This document shows, piece by piece, positions 5,640 through 12,979 of a stretch of DNA of 13,902 nucleotides. The notes under the pieces were generated by a model. The model worked only from the letters and a program-made list of their open reading frames with translations. It ran no database searches and had not been told where the DNA came from. Positions within the stretch are counted from its first letter, which is position 1. Each line of letters opens with the position of its first letter. Both the position numbers and the translations under genes were made by a program. This DNA is from Pseudomonadota bacterium (GTDB lineage: Bacteria; Pseudomonadota; Gammaproteobacteria; Burkholderiales; Burkholderiaceae_B), in the NCBI GenBank assembly GCA_023422555.1, contig JAFAGQ010000082.1, forward strand, positions 1 through 13,902, given 5' to 3'.

Positions 5640-7340
5640 ATGGACGAATGTGTTGATTACATCGTGGTAGGAGGCGGTTCGGCAGGATGCGTGATGGCAA
5701 GCCGGTTGAGCGAAAACGGCAAGTATTCCGTTTGCCTTCTGGAGGCGGGTCCCGCCGATCGCAATATGTGGATTCATATCCCCATCGGTTACGGTAAGAC
5801 GATGTTCAATCCGCAGCTGAACTGGGGTTTTTATACCGATCCGGATCACAATATGCTGGATCGGCGCATTTACTGGCCGCGCGGTAAAACGCTGGGGGGA
5901 AGCAGCTCCATCAACGGCCTGATCTACATCCGCGGACAAAAGGAAGATTACGACCACTGGGGTGAACTGGGTAATACCGGCTGGAGCTGGGAGGCGTGTC
6001 TTCCTTATTTTCGCAAGCTGGAAAACAATGACCTGGGCCCCGGCCCGACACATGGGACCGAAGGTCCGCTCAACGCGACTTCGATTCCCACCCGCCACGA
6101 ACTCGTGGATGCACTGATTGAAGCGGCAGGCAGTATGGGGATACCCAAACGCAAGGATTTCAATTCAGGGGACCAGCGCGGCGTGGGCTATTATCAGTTG
6201 ACAACCCGCAATGGCCGCCGCTGCTCAACCGCTGTGGCCTATCTGAATCCGGCTCGCAAGCGACCGAACCTGCGGATTGAAACCGAAGCCCAGGCCATGA
6301 AAATTCTGTTCCGTGGAAAGACGGCAGCCGGCATTCAATATCGGCAGCATGGCAAGGTGAAGACACTGACGGCGCGTCGCGAGGTCATTCTGTGTGCGGG
6401 GGCGCTGCAATCGCCTCAGCTGCTGCAGTTGTCCGGCGTGGGCGATGCCGACTTGCTGGGCAGTTTCAACATTCCGGTCATACACAATCTGAAAGGCGTC
6501 GGTGAAAACCTGCAGGATCACCTGCAGTTCCGCCTGATCTACGAGGTGAACAAACCGATTACCACAAACGATCTGATGCGCAGCTGGACAGGCAAGGCTC
6601 GCATGGGTCTGCAGTGGGCGCTGCTGCGTGGTGGTCCGCTGGCTATCGGCATCAATCAGGGTGCGCTGTTCTGCAATGCTCTGTCGGAATCGGATCCGCG
6701 TCCGGATGTCCAGTTTCATTTTGGCACGCTCTCTGCCGATATGGCGGGCGGCAAAGTTCATGATTTCTCCGGGTGCACGTTTTCTGTGTGTCAGTTGCGC
6801 CCTGAATCGCGCGGGCATTTGCGGATTCGTTCAACCGATCCTTTTGAAGCGCCCTCCATGCAGCCGAACTATCTGGACACTGAGCTGGACAGACGCACTG
6901 CAGTTGCGGGGGTCAGGCTGACGCGCAGGCTTGCTGACGCCGAGCCGATGAAGTCCTTGATGAAGGGGGAGGTCAAGCCTGGGCGTGACGTCACAACAGA
7001 CGACGAGATCCTGCACTTCTGTCGCGAGAACGGGGCGACTATTTTTCACCCTTCCGGTACGGCAAAAATGGGCCAGGCGAGCGACAGCATGGCGGTTGTG
7101 GATCATCGCCTGCGCGTGCATGGTCTGCAGGGATTGCGCGTTGTGGATGCCTCTGTCATGCCTACGCTGGTGTCCGGCAATACCAATGTGCCGGTAGTCA
7201 TGATTGCCGAAAGGGCGGCTGAGTTTGTGCTGGAAGAAGCCGGTATGCAGGGAAGTGTTGCCGATCTGCAGACGGGTGATGTTTTGCCTTCTGTAACAGT
7301 CAGTGAACACCGAGTCGCTGAAAGCGTGCATGAGCATTGA
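5640..7340 (+). CDS. GMC-family FAD-dependent oxidoreductase (choline/alcohol dehydrogenase-like)
   Basis: A 566-residue glucose-methanol-choline oxidoreductase, which oxidises primary alcohols (choline, aliphatic or polyol-type substrates) with FAD and passes electrons to an acceptor. Motifs in order: N-terminal FAD-binding YIVVGGGSAGCVMASRL (residues 7-23, GGGSAG 11-16) followed by LLEAG, GMC signature 1 around GKTLGGSSSINGLIYIRG (82-99), signature 2 near ARREVILCAGALQSPQLLQLSG (246-266), VGENLQDHL, and the active-site FHPSGTAKMG with H470 and SGNTNVP (512-518) containing the partner Asn. There is no signal peptide. An in-frame GTG at 5628 would add four residues, but I prefer the ATG at 5640: AGGTG lies 9 nt before it and the FAD fold then starts at the usual distance. 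The MHS symporter gene follows by 61 bp, suggesting one operon. Choline is not implied, because no betaine aldehyde dehydrogenase or BetI is nearby. Confidence 0.9.
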   Translation: MDECVDYIVVGGGSAGCVMASRLSENGKYSVCLLEAGPADRNMWIHIPIGYGKTMFNPQLNWGFYTDPDHNMLDRRIYWPRGKTLGGSSSINGLIYIRGQKEDYDHWGELGNTGWSWEACLPYFRKLENNDLGPGPTHGTEGPLNATSIPTRHELVDALIEAAGSMGIPKRKDFNSGDQRGVGYYQLTTRNGRRCSTAVAYLNPARKRPNLRIETEAQAMKILFRGKTAAGIQYRQHGKVKTLTARREVILCAGALQSPQLLQLSGVGDADLLGSFNIPVIHNLKGVGENLQDHLQFRLIYEVNKPITTNDLMRSWTGKARMGLQWALLRGGPLAIGINQGALFCNALSESDPRPDVQFHFGTLSADMAGGKVHDFSGCTFSVCQLRPESRGHLRIRSTDPFEAPSMQPNYLDTELDRRTAVAGVRLTRRLADAEPMKSLMKGEVKPGRDVTTDDEILHFCRENGATIFHPSGTAKMGQASDSMAVVDHRLRVHGLQGLRVVDASVMPTLVSGNTNVPVVMIAERAAEFVLEEAGMQGSVADLQTGDVLPSVTVSEHRVAESVHEH

Positions 7341-7401
7341 ATATGTGTCATAAACAGGCGCACTGCCTGGAAACATAAATAGACCAAATCAGGAGACAGC
7401 A

Positions 7402-8730
7402 ATGAGTGATGAAAAAGGTTTGCGCAGGGTGGTAGCCGCCTCGCTGGTGGGCGCCACAATCGAGTGGTACGATTTTTTTCTGTACGGGGTGATTGCAGGA
7501 CTGGTATTTAATCATCTGTATTTCCCGGGGAATGATCCCTACATCGGCACGCTGCTGGCCTATGCGACATTTGCTGTCGGCTTTCTGGCTCGTCCGCTGG
7601 GTGGCGTGATTTTTGGTCACCTCGGTGACAAAGTGGGGCGCAAAAGCGCACTGATCATGACATTAATGATCATGGGTGTTTCCACTGTCGCTATCGGCCT
7701 CATTCCTTCTTACCAGAGCATCGGTCTGTGGGCGCCAGTGCTGCTGCTGTTTTTCCGCGTTCTGCAGGGTATCGGCCTGGGCGGCGAGTGGGGCGGTGCC
7801 GTGCTGATGACTTATGAATATGCGCCGCCCGAGAAACGGGGCCTGTATGCGTCGCTACCGCAAATCGGCCTGTCTCTGGGATTATGTCTGGCTTCCGGTG
7901 TGGTTGCACTGCTTTCATTCACGCTGACTGATGAACAGTTCCTGAGCTGGGGCTGGCGAGTTGCTTTCCTTTTGTCGGCACTGTTGGTGTTTGTTGGCAT
8001 GTATATCCGCCTTGCCGTCAAGGAAAGCCCGGAGTTCGCCCGGATCAAGGCGCAGAACGCAGAAAGCAAGATCCCATTTGTTGAGATGATCAAAAACTAT
8101 CCCATGAACATTATCAAGGGCATGGGTGCACGCTATATCGATGGGGTATTTTTCAATATCTTTGGCGTGTTCATTATCAGTTATCTGACCAAGAATCTGA
8201 ATCTGACGCGCACTGATGCGCTGACGGGTGTGATGATCTCTGCCATTGTCATGTGCTTTTTCATTCCTTATTTCGGCGCCATGTCAGACCGCATTGGTCG
8301 CACACGTACCTATTTCTGGGGGTCGCTGATCACGGGCTTTTCTGCCATCCCGGCTTTCTGGCTGATGACGACTTTTTCAGATAACGTGTTCATTGTCTGG
8401 CTGTCAATTGTGATTCCATTTGGCATTATCTACGCCATGGTGTATGGACCCGAAGCCGCGCTCTTCTGCGAACTGTTTGATACCCGTGTGCGTTATACCG
8501 GCATTTCATTTGTGTACCAGTTCTCGGGTATTTTTGCTTCCGGCATTACGCCAATGATCGCGACGGCGCTGCTGCACGAGAATGACGGACAACCCTGGTT
8601 CGTAGTGGCATATACCGTGATTGTGGGTATTATTTCAGCCGTGAGTGCAGCATCCATCCGGACCATCAGAACCGATAAATCGGCGGTTTCGAAATCCACA
8701 ACAGCGCCGGCAACTGCGGGCGTACGCTGA
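7402..8730 (+). CDS. MHS-family (metabolite:H+ symporter) MFS transporter
   Basis: A 442-residue inner-membrane major facilitator of the metabolite:H+ symporter group (ShiA, ProP and KgtP relatives), importing small organic acids, betaines or similar solutes. The N-terminus has IEWYDFFLYG (residues 20-29), a hallmark of the group; motif A GHLGDKVGRKSA follows TM2 (72-83) and its second-half counterpart GAMSDRIGRT lies after the central loop. QGIGLGGEWGGAV is the conserved helix-4 segment. About 12 hydrophobic segments are evident. AGGAG (7391-7395) lies 6 nt before the ATG. It sits 61 bp after the GMC gene on the same strand, so it is the likely importer of the GMC substrate or a precursor. 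The substrate is not readable from sequence. Confidence 0.9.
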   Translation: MSDEKGLRRVVAASLVGATIEWYDFFLYGVIAGLVFNHLYFPGNDPYIGTLLAYATFAVGFLARPLGGVIFGHLGDKVGRKSALIMTLMIMGVSTVAIGLIPSYQSIGLWAPVLLLFFRVLQGIGLGGEWGGAVLMTYEYAPPEKRGLYASLPQIGLSLGLCLASGVVALLSFTLTDEQFLSWGWRVAFLLSALLVFVGMYIRLAVKESPEFARIKAQNAESKIPFVEMIKNYPMNIIKGMGARYIDGVFFNIFGVFIISYLTKNLNLTRTDALTGVMISAIVMCFFIPYFGAMSDRIGRTRTYFWGSLITGFSAIPAFWLMTTFSDNVFIVWLSIVIPFGIIYAMVYGPEAALFCELFDTRVRYTGISFVYQFSGIFASGITPMIATALLHENDGQPWFVVAYTVIVGIISAVSAASIRTIRTDKSAVSKSTTAPATAGVR

Positions 8731-8747
8731 ATCGTTGCGACGCAACA

Positions 8748-8791
8748 TTGTTGCCGGTGTGAGGCCGTGCAGGCTGTAACACAGGCAACAA
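8748..8791 (+). terminator. Long stem-loop after the symporter gene
   Basis: TTGTTGCC-G-GTGT (8748-8760) pairs with ACAC-A-GGCAACAA (8779-8791): twelve base pairs with one internal G/A mismatch and an 18-nt loop, starting 17 nt after the symporter stop. It probably ends or stabilises the GMC-symporter transcript. No T-run follows, so it is not a canonical intrinsic terminator. Confidence 0.4.
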
Positions 8792-8806
8792 GTTGAAACC
8801 TCGGGA

Positions 8807-8858
8807 CGGGAAACTGCACACAGCGCGCGCCAGCGGTATTAGAATGAGGCGTTTCCCG
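8807..8858. repeat. Perfect 8-bp inverted repeat upstream of pckG
   Basis: CGGGAAAC (8807-8814) and GTTTCCCG (8851-8858) are perfect complements 36 nt apart. The loop contains a GC-rich run and TAGAAT (8840-8845), which resembles a -10 box but lacks a -35 partner. It may be part of a structured leader or a regulator site; the function is unknown. Confidence 0.3.
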
Positions 8859-8926
8859 GACCCTTTCAATCATTTTTGCCACGCGCATCCTGCACGTAGT
8901 CCGGTACAAGACGGAATGGTATGAAC

Positions 8927-8953
8927 AGACGCCTTCACAGGCGTTTTTGCTTT
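8927..8953 (+). terminator. Intrinsic-terminator-like hairpin in the pckG leader
   Basis: ACGCC (8929-8933), a 6-nt loop and GGCGT (8940-8944), extended by two weaker outer pairs (8927-8928 with 8945-8946), are followed directly by TTTTGCTTTT. This is the layout of a short rho-independent terminator, ending about 30 nt before the pckG start codon. It could stop read-through from the symporter unit, end a small RNA, or act as an attenuator if the pckG promoter lies further upstream. Confidence 0.45.
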
Positions 8954-8981
8954 TGCCAGAAAATACGGAGACCTTTATCTT

Positions 8982-10823
8982 ATGAACGCAGCTCGCCCTG
9001 AAACCACAATTGAAATTAGTGCACCGGACTGGGTGCAGCATGAGGGCCTGAAAGCCTGGGTGGCGCAGATCGCCGCTCTTACCCAGCCGGATCGTATTGA
9101 ATGGTGTGACGGATCACAGGAGGAATACGATCGCTTGTGTGCGCAGATGGTCGAGTCCGGTACCTTGCGCAAGCTCAATCCTGAAAAACGTCCCAATTCC
9201 TACCTCGCCTGGTCAGATCCCGATGATGTGGCACGCGTTGAAGATCGCACGTTTATCTGCTCTGAGCAGGAAGCCGATGCCGGTCCTACCAACAACTGGC
9301 AGGCGCCCGCGCAGATGCGTGAAACGCTGGATGGCCTGTTTGATGGCTGCATGCGTGGTCGTACCATGTATGTGATTCCATTTTCCATGGGGCCGCTGGG
9401 CTCTCCGATCGCGCACATTGGTGTTGAGCTCTCCGACTCGCCCTATGTCGTGGTCAATATGAGAATGATGACCCGCATGGGTCGCAAGGTTTACGATATT
9501 CTGGGCAAAGACGGCGAGTTCGTGCCTTGCGTGCATTCAGTCGGCAGCCCGCTGCAGGACGGTGAGGCAGATGTGGCCTGGCCCTGCAATAAGACCAAGT
9601 ATATTGTGCATTTCCCTGAGTCCCGTGAAATCTGGTCCTATGGTTCGGGCTACGGTGGCAATGCCCTGCTGGGTAAAAAATGCTTTGCGCTGCGCATTGC
9701 GTCCACCATGGGTCGTGACGAAGGATGGATGGCTGAACACATGCTGATTCTGGGCGTGACATCGCCGGAAGGACACAAAATGCATGTGGCTGCGGCGTTT
9801 CCATCTGCCTGCGGCAAAACCAATTTTTCCATGATGATTCCACCTGAGTCGCTGCCTGGCTGGAAAATCACAACTGTGGGTGACGATATTGCCTGGATCA
9901 AACCGGGTGCTGATGGCAAGCTCTATGCCATCAATCCCGAAGCGGGCTATTTCGGCGTCGCGCCTGGTACCAATGAAAAAACCAATTACAACTGCATGGC
10001 CTCACTGCGCGAAAATGTAATTTTCACCAACGTGGCGCTGACCGATGATGGCGATGTGTGGTGGGAAGGCATGAGTACGCCTCCTGCACATCTGACCGAC
10101 TGGCAGGGTAAAGACTGGACTCCCGATGCGGGACGCAAGGCAGCGCATCCGAATGCGCGTTTCACAGTGTCAGCGACACAGAATCCCGTGATCGATCCCG
10201 AGTGGGACAATCCGGCAGGGGTGGCCATTGATGCATTCCTGTTTGGCGGTCGTCGTTCCGATACGGTGCCTCTGGTAACCGAAGCTCGCAACTGGGTAGA
10301 GGGCGTTTACATGGCGGCCACCATGGGTTCAGAGACGACAGCGGCGGCGGCAGGTGCCCAGGGAGTCGTGCGGCGTGATCCGTTCGCCATGCTGCCATTC
10401 TGCGGCTATAACATGAGTTCCTACTTCCAGCACTGGCTCAATCTTGGCGAGCGTCTGAAAAAATCGGGTGCAACGCTGCCTCACATCTTCTGCGTCAACT
10501 GGTTCCAGACCGACGACAACGGCAAATTCATCTGGCCTGGATTCGGTGAAAATATGCGTGTACTCAAATGGATGCTGGAGCGTATCGAAGGAAAAGCAGA
10601 AGGGCAGGAGCATCTGTTCGGCATCTCTCCGCGCTTCGACGATATCGCCTGGGATGGTCTGTCGTTCGATGCTGCGCAATTCAAACGGATTACCTCCATC
10701 GAACCCGAAGCGTGGCGCAAAGAGCTGGACTTGCACGCTGACTTATTTAATCGACTCAGCGATCGGCTTCCCAAAGAGCTTACGCAGATCCACGATCGGC
10801 TGGATAATCAGGTCAGCGCCTGA
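8982..10823 (+). CDS. pckG: Phosphoenolpyruvate carboxykinase (GTP)
   Basis: A 613-residue cytoplasmic enzyme catalysing oxaloacetate + GTP to PEP + GDP + CO2, the entry step of gluconeogenesis from C4 acids. The GTP-type family is recognised from the P-loop FPSACGKTNFSMM (residues 273-285), the kinase-2/metal motif TVGDDIAWIKPGADGKLYAINPE beginning near 298, the substrate-site region GSGYGGNALLGKKCFALRIAS (221-241), AEHM with metal-binding-type H253, and the nucleotide-side NWFQTDDNGKFIWPGFGENMRVLKWM near 507-532. Length matches bacterial GTP-PEPCKs (about 600); the ATP-type family is shorter and differs in motif. The ATG at 8982 has GGAG (8967-8970) 11 nt upstream, a rather long spacing. 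It is a single-gene unit by layout: 251 bp from the symporter and followed by strong hairpins. It would let the cell make sugars while growing on acids imported by neighbouring transporters, though that link is inference. Confidence 0.97.
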   Translation: MNAARPETTIEISAPDWVQHEGLKAWVAQIAALTQPDRIEWCDGSQEEYDRLCAQMVESGTLRKLNPEKRPNSYLAWSDPDDVARVEDRTFICSEQEADAGPTNNWQAPAQMRETLDGLFDGCMRGRTMYVIPFSMGPLGSPIAHIGVELSDSPYVVVNMRMMTRMGRKVYDILGKDGEFVPCVHSVGSPLQDGEADVAWPCNKTKYIVHFPESREIWSYGSGYGGNALLGKKCFALRIASTMGRDEGWMAEHMLILGVTSPEGHKMHVAAAFPSACGKTNFSMMIPPESLPGWKITTVGDDIAWIKPGADGKLYAINPEAGYFGVAPGTNEKTNYNCMASLRENVIFTNVALTDDGDVWWEGMSTPPAHLTDWQGKDWTPDAGRKAAHPNARFTVSATQNPVIDPEWDNPAGVAIDAFLFGGRRSDTVPLVTEARNWVEGVYMAATMGSETTAAAAGAQGVVRRDPFAMLPFCGYNMSSYFQHWLNLGERLKKSGATLPHIFCVNWFQTDDNGKFIWPGFGENMRVLKWMLERIEGKAEGQEHLFGISPRFDDIAWDGLSFDAAQFKRITSIEPEAWRKELDLHADLFNRLSDRLPKELTQIHDRLDNQVSA

Positions 10824-10834
10824 TTGATTTCGCA

Positions 10835-10866
10835 ACAGGCGGGTGCGGGTTTGATCACCCGTCTGT
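10835..10866 (+). terminator. Strong stem-loop after pckG
   Basis: ACAGGCGGGTG (10835-10845) and CACCCGTCTGT (10856-10866) form an 11-bp stem with one G-U pair and a 10-nt loop, 12 nt after the pckG stop. No T-run follows. It probably terminates or protects the 3' end of the pckG transcript. Confidence 0.5.
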
Positions 10867-10874
10867 GCGATTGA

Positions 10875-10898
10875 CTGGCGCGCAATCACGGGCGCCAG
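10875..10898. repeat. Second GC-rich inverted repeat after pckG
   Basis: CTGGCGC (10875-10881) and GCGCCAG (10892-10898) form a perfect 7-bp stem with a 10-nt loop, only 8 nt beyond the pckG hairpin. Two stacked hairpins suggest a tandem termination or 3'-end stabilising element. A regulator site is also possible. Confidence 0.4.
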
Positions 10899-10900
10899 CA

Positions 10901-10928
10901 CAACTGTAATACAGCAACTGTAATACAG
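10901..10928. repeat. Two tandem 14-bp repeats with palindromic cores, upstream of the marR-type gene
   Basis: CAACTGTAATACAG occurs twice without a gap (10901-10914 and 10915-10928). Each copy holds a perfect palindrome, CTGTA-A-TACAG. Identical, head-to-tail palindromes 14 bp apart upstream of a regulator gene suggest a binding array, but a recent slippage duplication explains the identity equally well. Confidence 0.6.
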
Positions 10929-10963
10929 CGAAAGAACTGCCCGCCTGAAAAAGAAGTTTACCT

Positions 10964-10992
10964 TTGTAGTTTTCCTTGTAATTTGCTACAAT
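10964..10992 (+). promoter_or_regulatory. Promoter of the marR-type gene overlapping a MarR-like operator
   Basis: TTGTAG (10964-10969, 3 of 6 to the -35 consensus), a 17-bp spacer and TACAAT (10987-10992, 5 of 6 to the -10 consensus) place the transcript start at about the ATG itself (11000). The dyad TTGTA-N6-TACAA (10976-10991) overlaps the spacer and the -10 box. Its size and position fit autorepression by the encoded MarR protein. Confidence 0.55.
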
Positions 10993-10999
10993 ATCACAT

Positions 11000-11452
11000 A
11001 TGGAAAACAAAGCCCTGAGTCCCGAGCACGCCCGAGTTTCTGAGCTCGCGGCAGAACTGCGCATTCTGGTTTCATCAGTAACGCGTAAGTTGCGGGCGCA
11101 GGCCAGTGCGGGCGAATTTACACCTTCCCAGCGGTCCGTTCTGTTGCGCCTGGAGCGTGACGGTCCAACCACGGTCACCGCGTTGGCACGTGCTGAAGGG
11201 GTCAGGCCCCAATCCATGGGCGCAACGGTCGCCGGTCTTGAAGCGGCTGGCCATATTCAGGGAACGCCTGATCCGGCAGACGGTCGCCAAACCATTCTGT
11301 CGCTTACACCGGCGTTTCTGACCATGATCCAGGCCAGTCGTGCTGCCAGAGAAGACTGGCTGGTACGCGAGATTCAGGCCTGCTACAACGCAAAAGAACA
11401 GGAATCGCTGGCAAAGGCCATCGCATTGCTACAGCGGCTCGTCAGCCAGTAA
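11000..11452 (+). CDS. MarR-family transcriptional regulator
   Basis: A 150-residue dimeric winged-helix regulator of the MarR family, which commonly represses an adjacent efflux gene until a toxic ligand binds. After an N-terminal dimerisation helix (about 11-35) comes FTPSQRSVLLRLERDGPTTVTALARAEGVRPQSMGATVAGLEAAG (40-84), the helix-turn-helix with its recognition helix near 70-80, then the wing around DPADGRQTILSLTP (91-104; family form DxRDGR). C-terminal helices (about 105-150) complete the dimer interface. No ribosome binding site precedes the ATG, and the -10 box ends 7 nt before it, so translation is probably from a leaderless mRNA. The MFS exporter gene follows 210 bp downstream on the same strand and is the obvious target. 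The ligand is unknown. Confidence 0.9.
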   Translation: MENKALSPEHARVSELAAELRILVSSVTRKLRAQASAGEFTPSQRSVLLRLERDGPTTVTALARAEGVRPQSMGATVAGLEAAGHIQGTPDPADGRQTILSLTPAFLTMIQASRAAREDWLVREIQACYNAKEQESLAKAIALLQRLVSQ

Positions 11453-11475
11453 TCGATGGATCTGCTCACGGTGGC

Positions 11476-11506
11476 TCAATCATCGATGCTTCAATCATCA
11501 ATGATT
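11476..11506. repeat. Imperfect 15-bp-spaced direct repeat with palindrome upstream of the MFS exporter
   Basis: TCAATCATCGATG (11476-11488) and TCAATCATCAATG (11491-11503) differ at one of 13 positions and start 15 bp apart. The second copy extends into a perfect dyad, AATCAT-CA-ATGATT (11493-11506); the first contains CATCGATG, also palindromic. Placed between marR and the exporter, it could be an operator for the exporter. It does not resemble the TTGTA/TACAA dyad at the marR promoter. Confidence 0.4.
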
Positions 11507-11662
11507 CATTCACCGATCACTCAGTAACCGCATACGCAGCGGCAACCTTGCGCAAAAATATTCGCCGACGACTTCGCGGCGTCTGCCGTCCCTCTCAGTA
11601 CAGGACAGCACACCTATTCGTCGACCTTCTGAACCAGTTTTCGGCTTTGCCGGGAGGAGTCT

Positions 11663-12979
11663 GTGGGTACCATTAAAAGCGGAACGTTTCGTTCTCTCGC
11701 CATTCGAAATTATCGAATCTGGGCGGGTGGCGCCATTGTGTCCAATGTGGGCACATGGATGCAGCGTACCGCCCAGGACTGGCTGGTTCTGGTCTATCTG
11801 ACTCATAACAATGCAACAGCCGTGGGCATCGTGATGGCCCTGCAGTTCGGGCCGCAAGTCTTTCTTTTGCCAATTACAGGCCTGGCAGCCGATTATCTGG
11901 ACAGACGCAAGCTGCTTATCGCCACGCAGACGGCTATGGGCTTTCTTGCCCTGGGGCTGGGTACGCTGACGCTGACGGGTCTGGTGCAATTATGGCATGT
12001 CTATTTATTTGCCCTGTTGCTCGGTTGTGTGACCGCGTTTGACGGTCCGGCCCGGCAAACGTTTGTGTCGGAACTGGTTGGTGATACAGATCTGTCCAAT
12101 GCTGTTGCGCTCAATTCTGCGTCGTTCAATGCGGCGCGCATGATCGGGCCTGCTGTAGCCGGTGTGCTCATTGCGGGTGTCGGCATAGGATGGGTATTTA
12201 TCATCAATGCGATAACCTATCTTGCCGTGATTGCATCACTGTACCGATTGCGTGTGAGTGAACTGAAGCGAAGCAAGCGTGTTGCGCGTACCCGGGGCAG
12301 TCTGGTGGAAGGTTTTCGCTATGTGTGGGCCCGCCCTGATCTGAAAGCATTGTTCACGATGCTGTTCCTTATCGGAACTTTCGGGCTGAATTTCCCCATT
12401 TATATTTCCACGATGTCCGTGACGACATTCCATGTCGGAGCCAATGAGTATGGTCTTCTCTCGTCAACCATGGCTATCGGTTCGGTATTCGGCGCGCTTC
12501 TGGCCGCTCGCCGTGCCCGCCCGCGTATTGCGTATGTGTTAACAGGCGCTGGTGTTTTTGGCGTGGGATGTACGCTGGCCGGGCTCTCACCCAACTATTG
12601 GGTTTTCGGTGTCATTCTTGTTGTGCTGGGCGTTTCTGTCCAGACCTTCAATACAACGGTGAACAGCACCGTACAGATGTCCACCGATGCCAACATGCGC
12701 GGACGAGTCATGGCTATCTATATGGCCATTGCGCTTGGCGGAACGCTGATAGGCGCGCCGTTTGTAGGCTGGGTGGCCGATGTCTTTGGTCCTCGCTGGG
12801 GAGTGGGCGTGGGTGCTGCGGCAGGTATTCTGGCTATGCTCGTCGGTTTGCGCTATATGTTCAAATATCGCGCACTTGGTATAAAACTGGTTCAGCATCG
12901 CGTGCACTTCAGTCTGGATGGACATGAAGTGCAGTTACGCGAACAGCGTCGTCGACGCGCCCGTGTTCAGGCCAGATAA
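11663..12979 (+). CDS. MFS exporter, MFS_3/EntS-like group
   Basis: A 438-residue inner-membrane transporter of the major facilitator superfamily, closest in pattern to the MFS_3 (enterobactin exporter EntS-like, drug-export-type) group. The opening TFRSLAIRNYRIWAGGAIVSNVGTWMQRTAQDWLV (residues 8-42) is characteristic, followed by motif A-like GLAADYLDRRK (73-83), FDGPARQTFVSELV, and RGRVMAIYMAIALGGTLIGAPFVGW in the second half. About 12 hydrophobic helices are evident, and the C-terminal tail is Arg-rich (REQRRRRARVQAR). The start is GTG at 11663: GGAGG (11653-11657) lies 5 nt upstream and no ATG fits. It follows the marR-type gene, so regulated efflux of a small toxic molecule is likely. 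The last 13 bp overlap the convergent DUF2938 gene. Substrate unknown. Confidence 0.88.
   Translation: MGTIKSGTFRSLAIRNYRIWAGGAIVSNVGTWMQRTAQDWLVLVYLTHNNATAVGIVMALQFGPQVFLLPITGLAADYLDRRKLLIATQTAMGFLALGLGTLTLTGLVQLWHVYLFALLLGCVTAFDGPARQTFVSELVGDTDLSNAVALNSASFNAARMIGPAVAGVLIAGVGIGWVFIINAITYLAVIASLYRLRVSELKRSKRVARTRGSLVEGFRYVWARPDLKALFTMLFLIGTFGLNFPIYISTMSVTTFHVGANEYGLLSSTMAIGSVFGALLAARRARPRIAYVLTGAGVFGVGCTLAGLSPNYWVFGVILVVLGVSVQTFNTTVNSTVQMSTDANMRGRVMAIYMAIALGGTLIGAPFVGWVADVFGPRWGVGVGAAAGILAMLVGLRYMFKYRALGIKLVQHRVHFSLDGHEVQLREQRRRRARVQAR

Noticed and set aside
5541..6098. 185-codon minus-strand frame over the GMC gene start and spacer
   Set aside because: Opposite the FAD-binding motif of the GMC gene; no recognisable family, and it would occupy the operator region.
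5640..7340. Naming the GMC enzyme betA (choline dehydrogenase)
   Set aside because: Family motifs fit many GMC enzymes; no betaine aldehyde dehydrogenase or BetI is adjacent, so the substrate is left open.
10901..10928. CRISPR-like repeat
   Set aside because: The units are 14 bp with no spacers between them; no array or cas gene is present.
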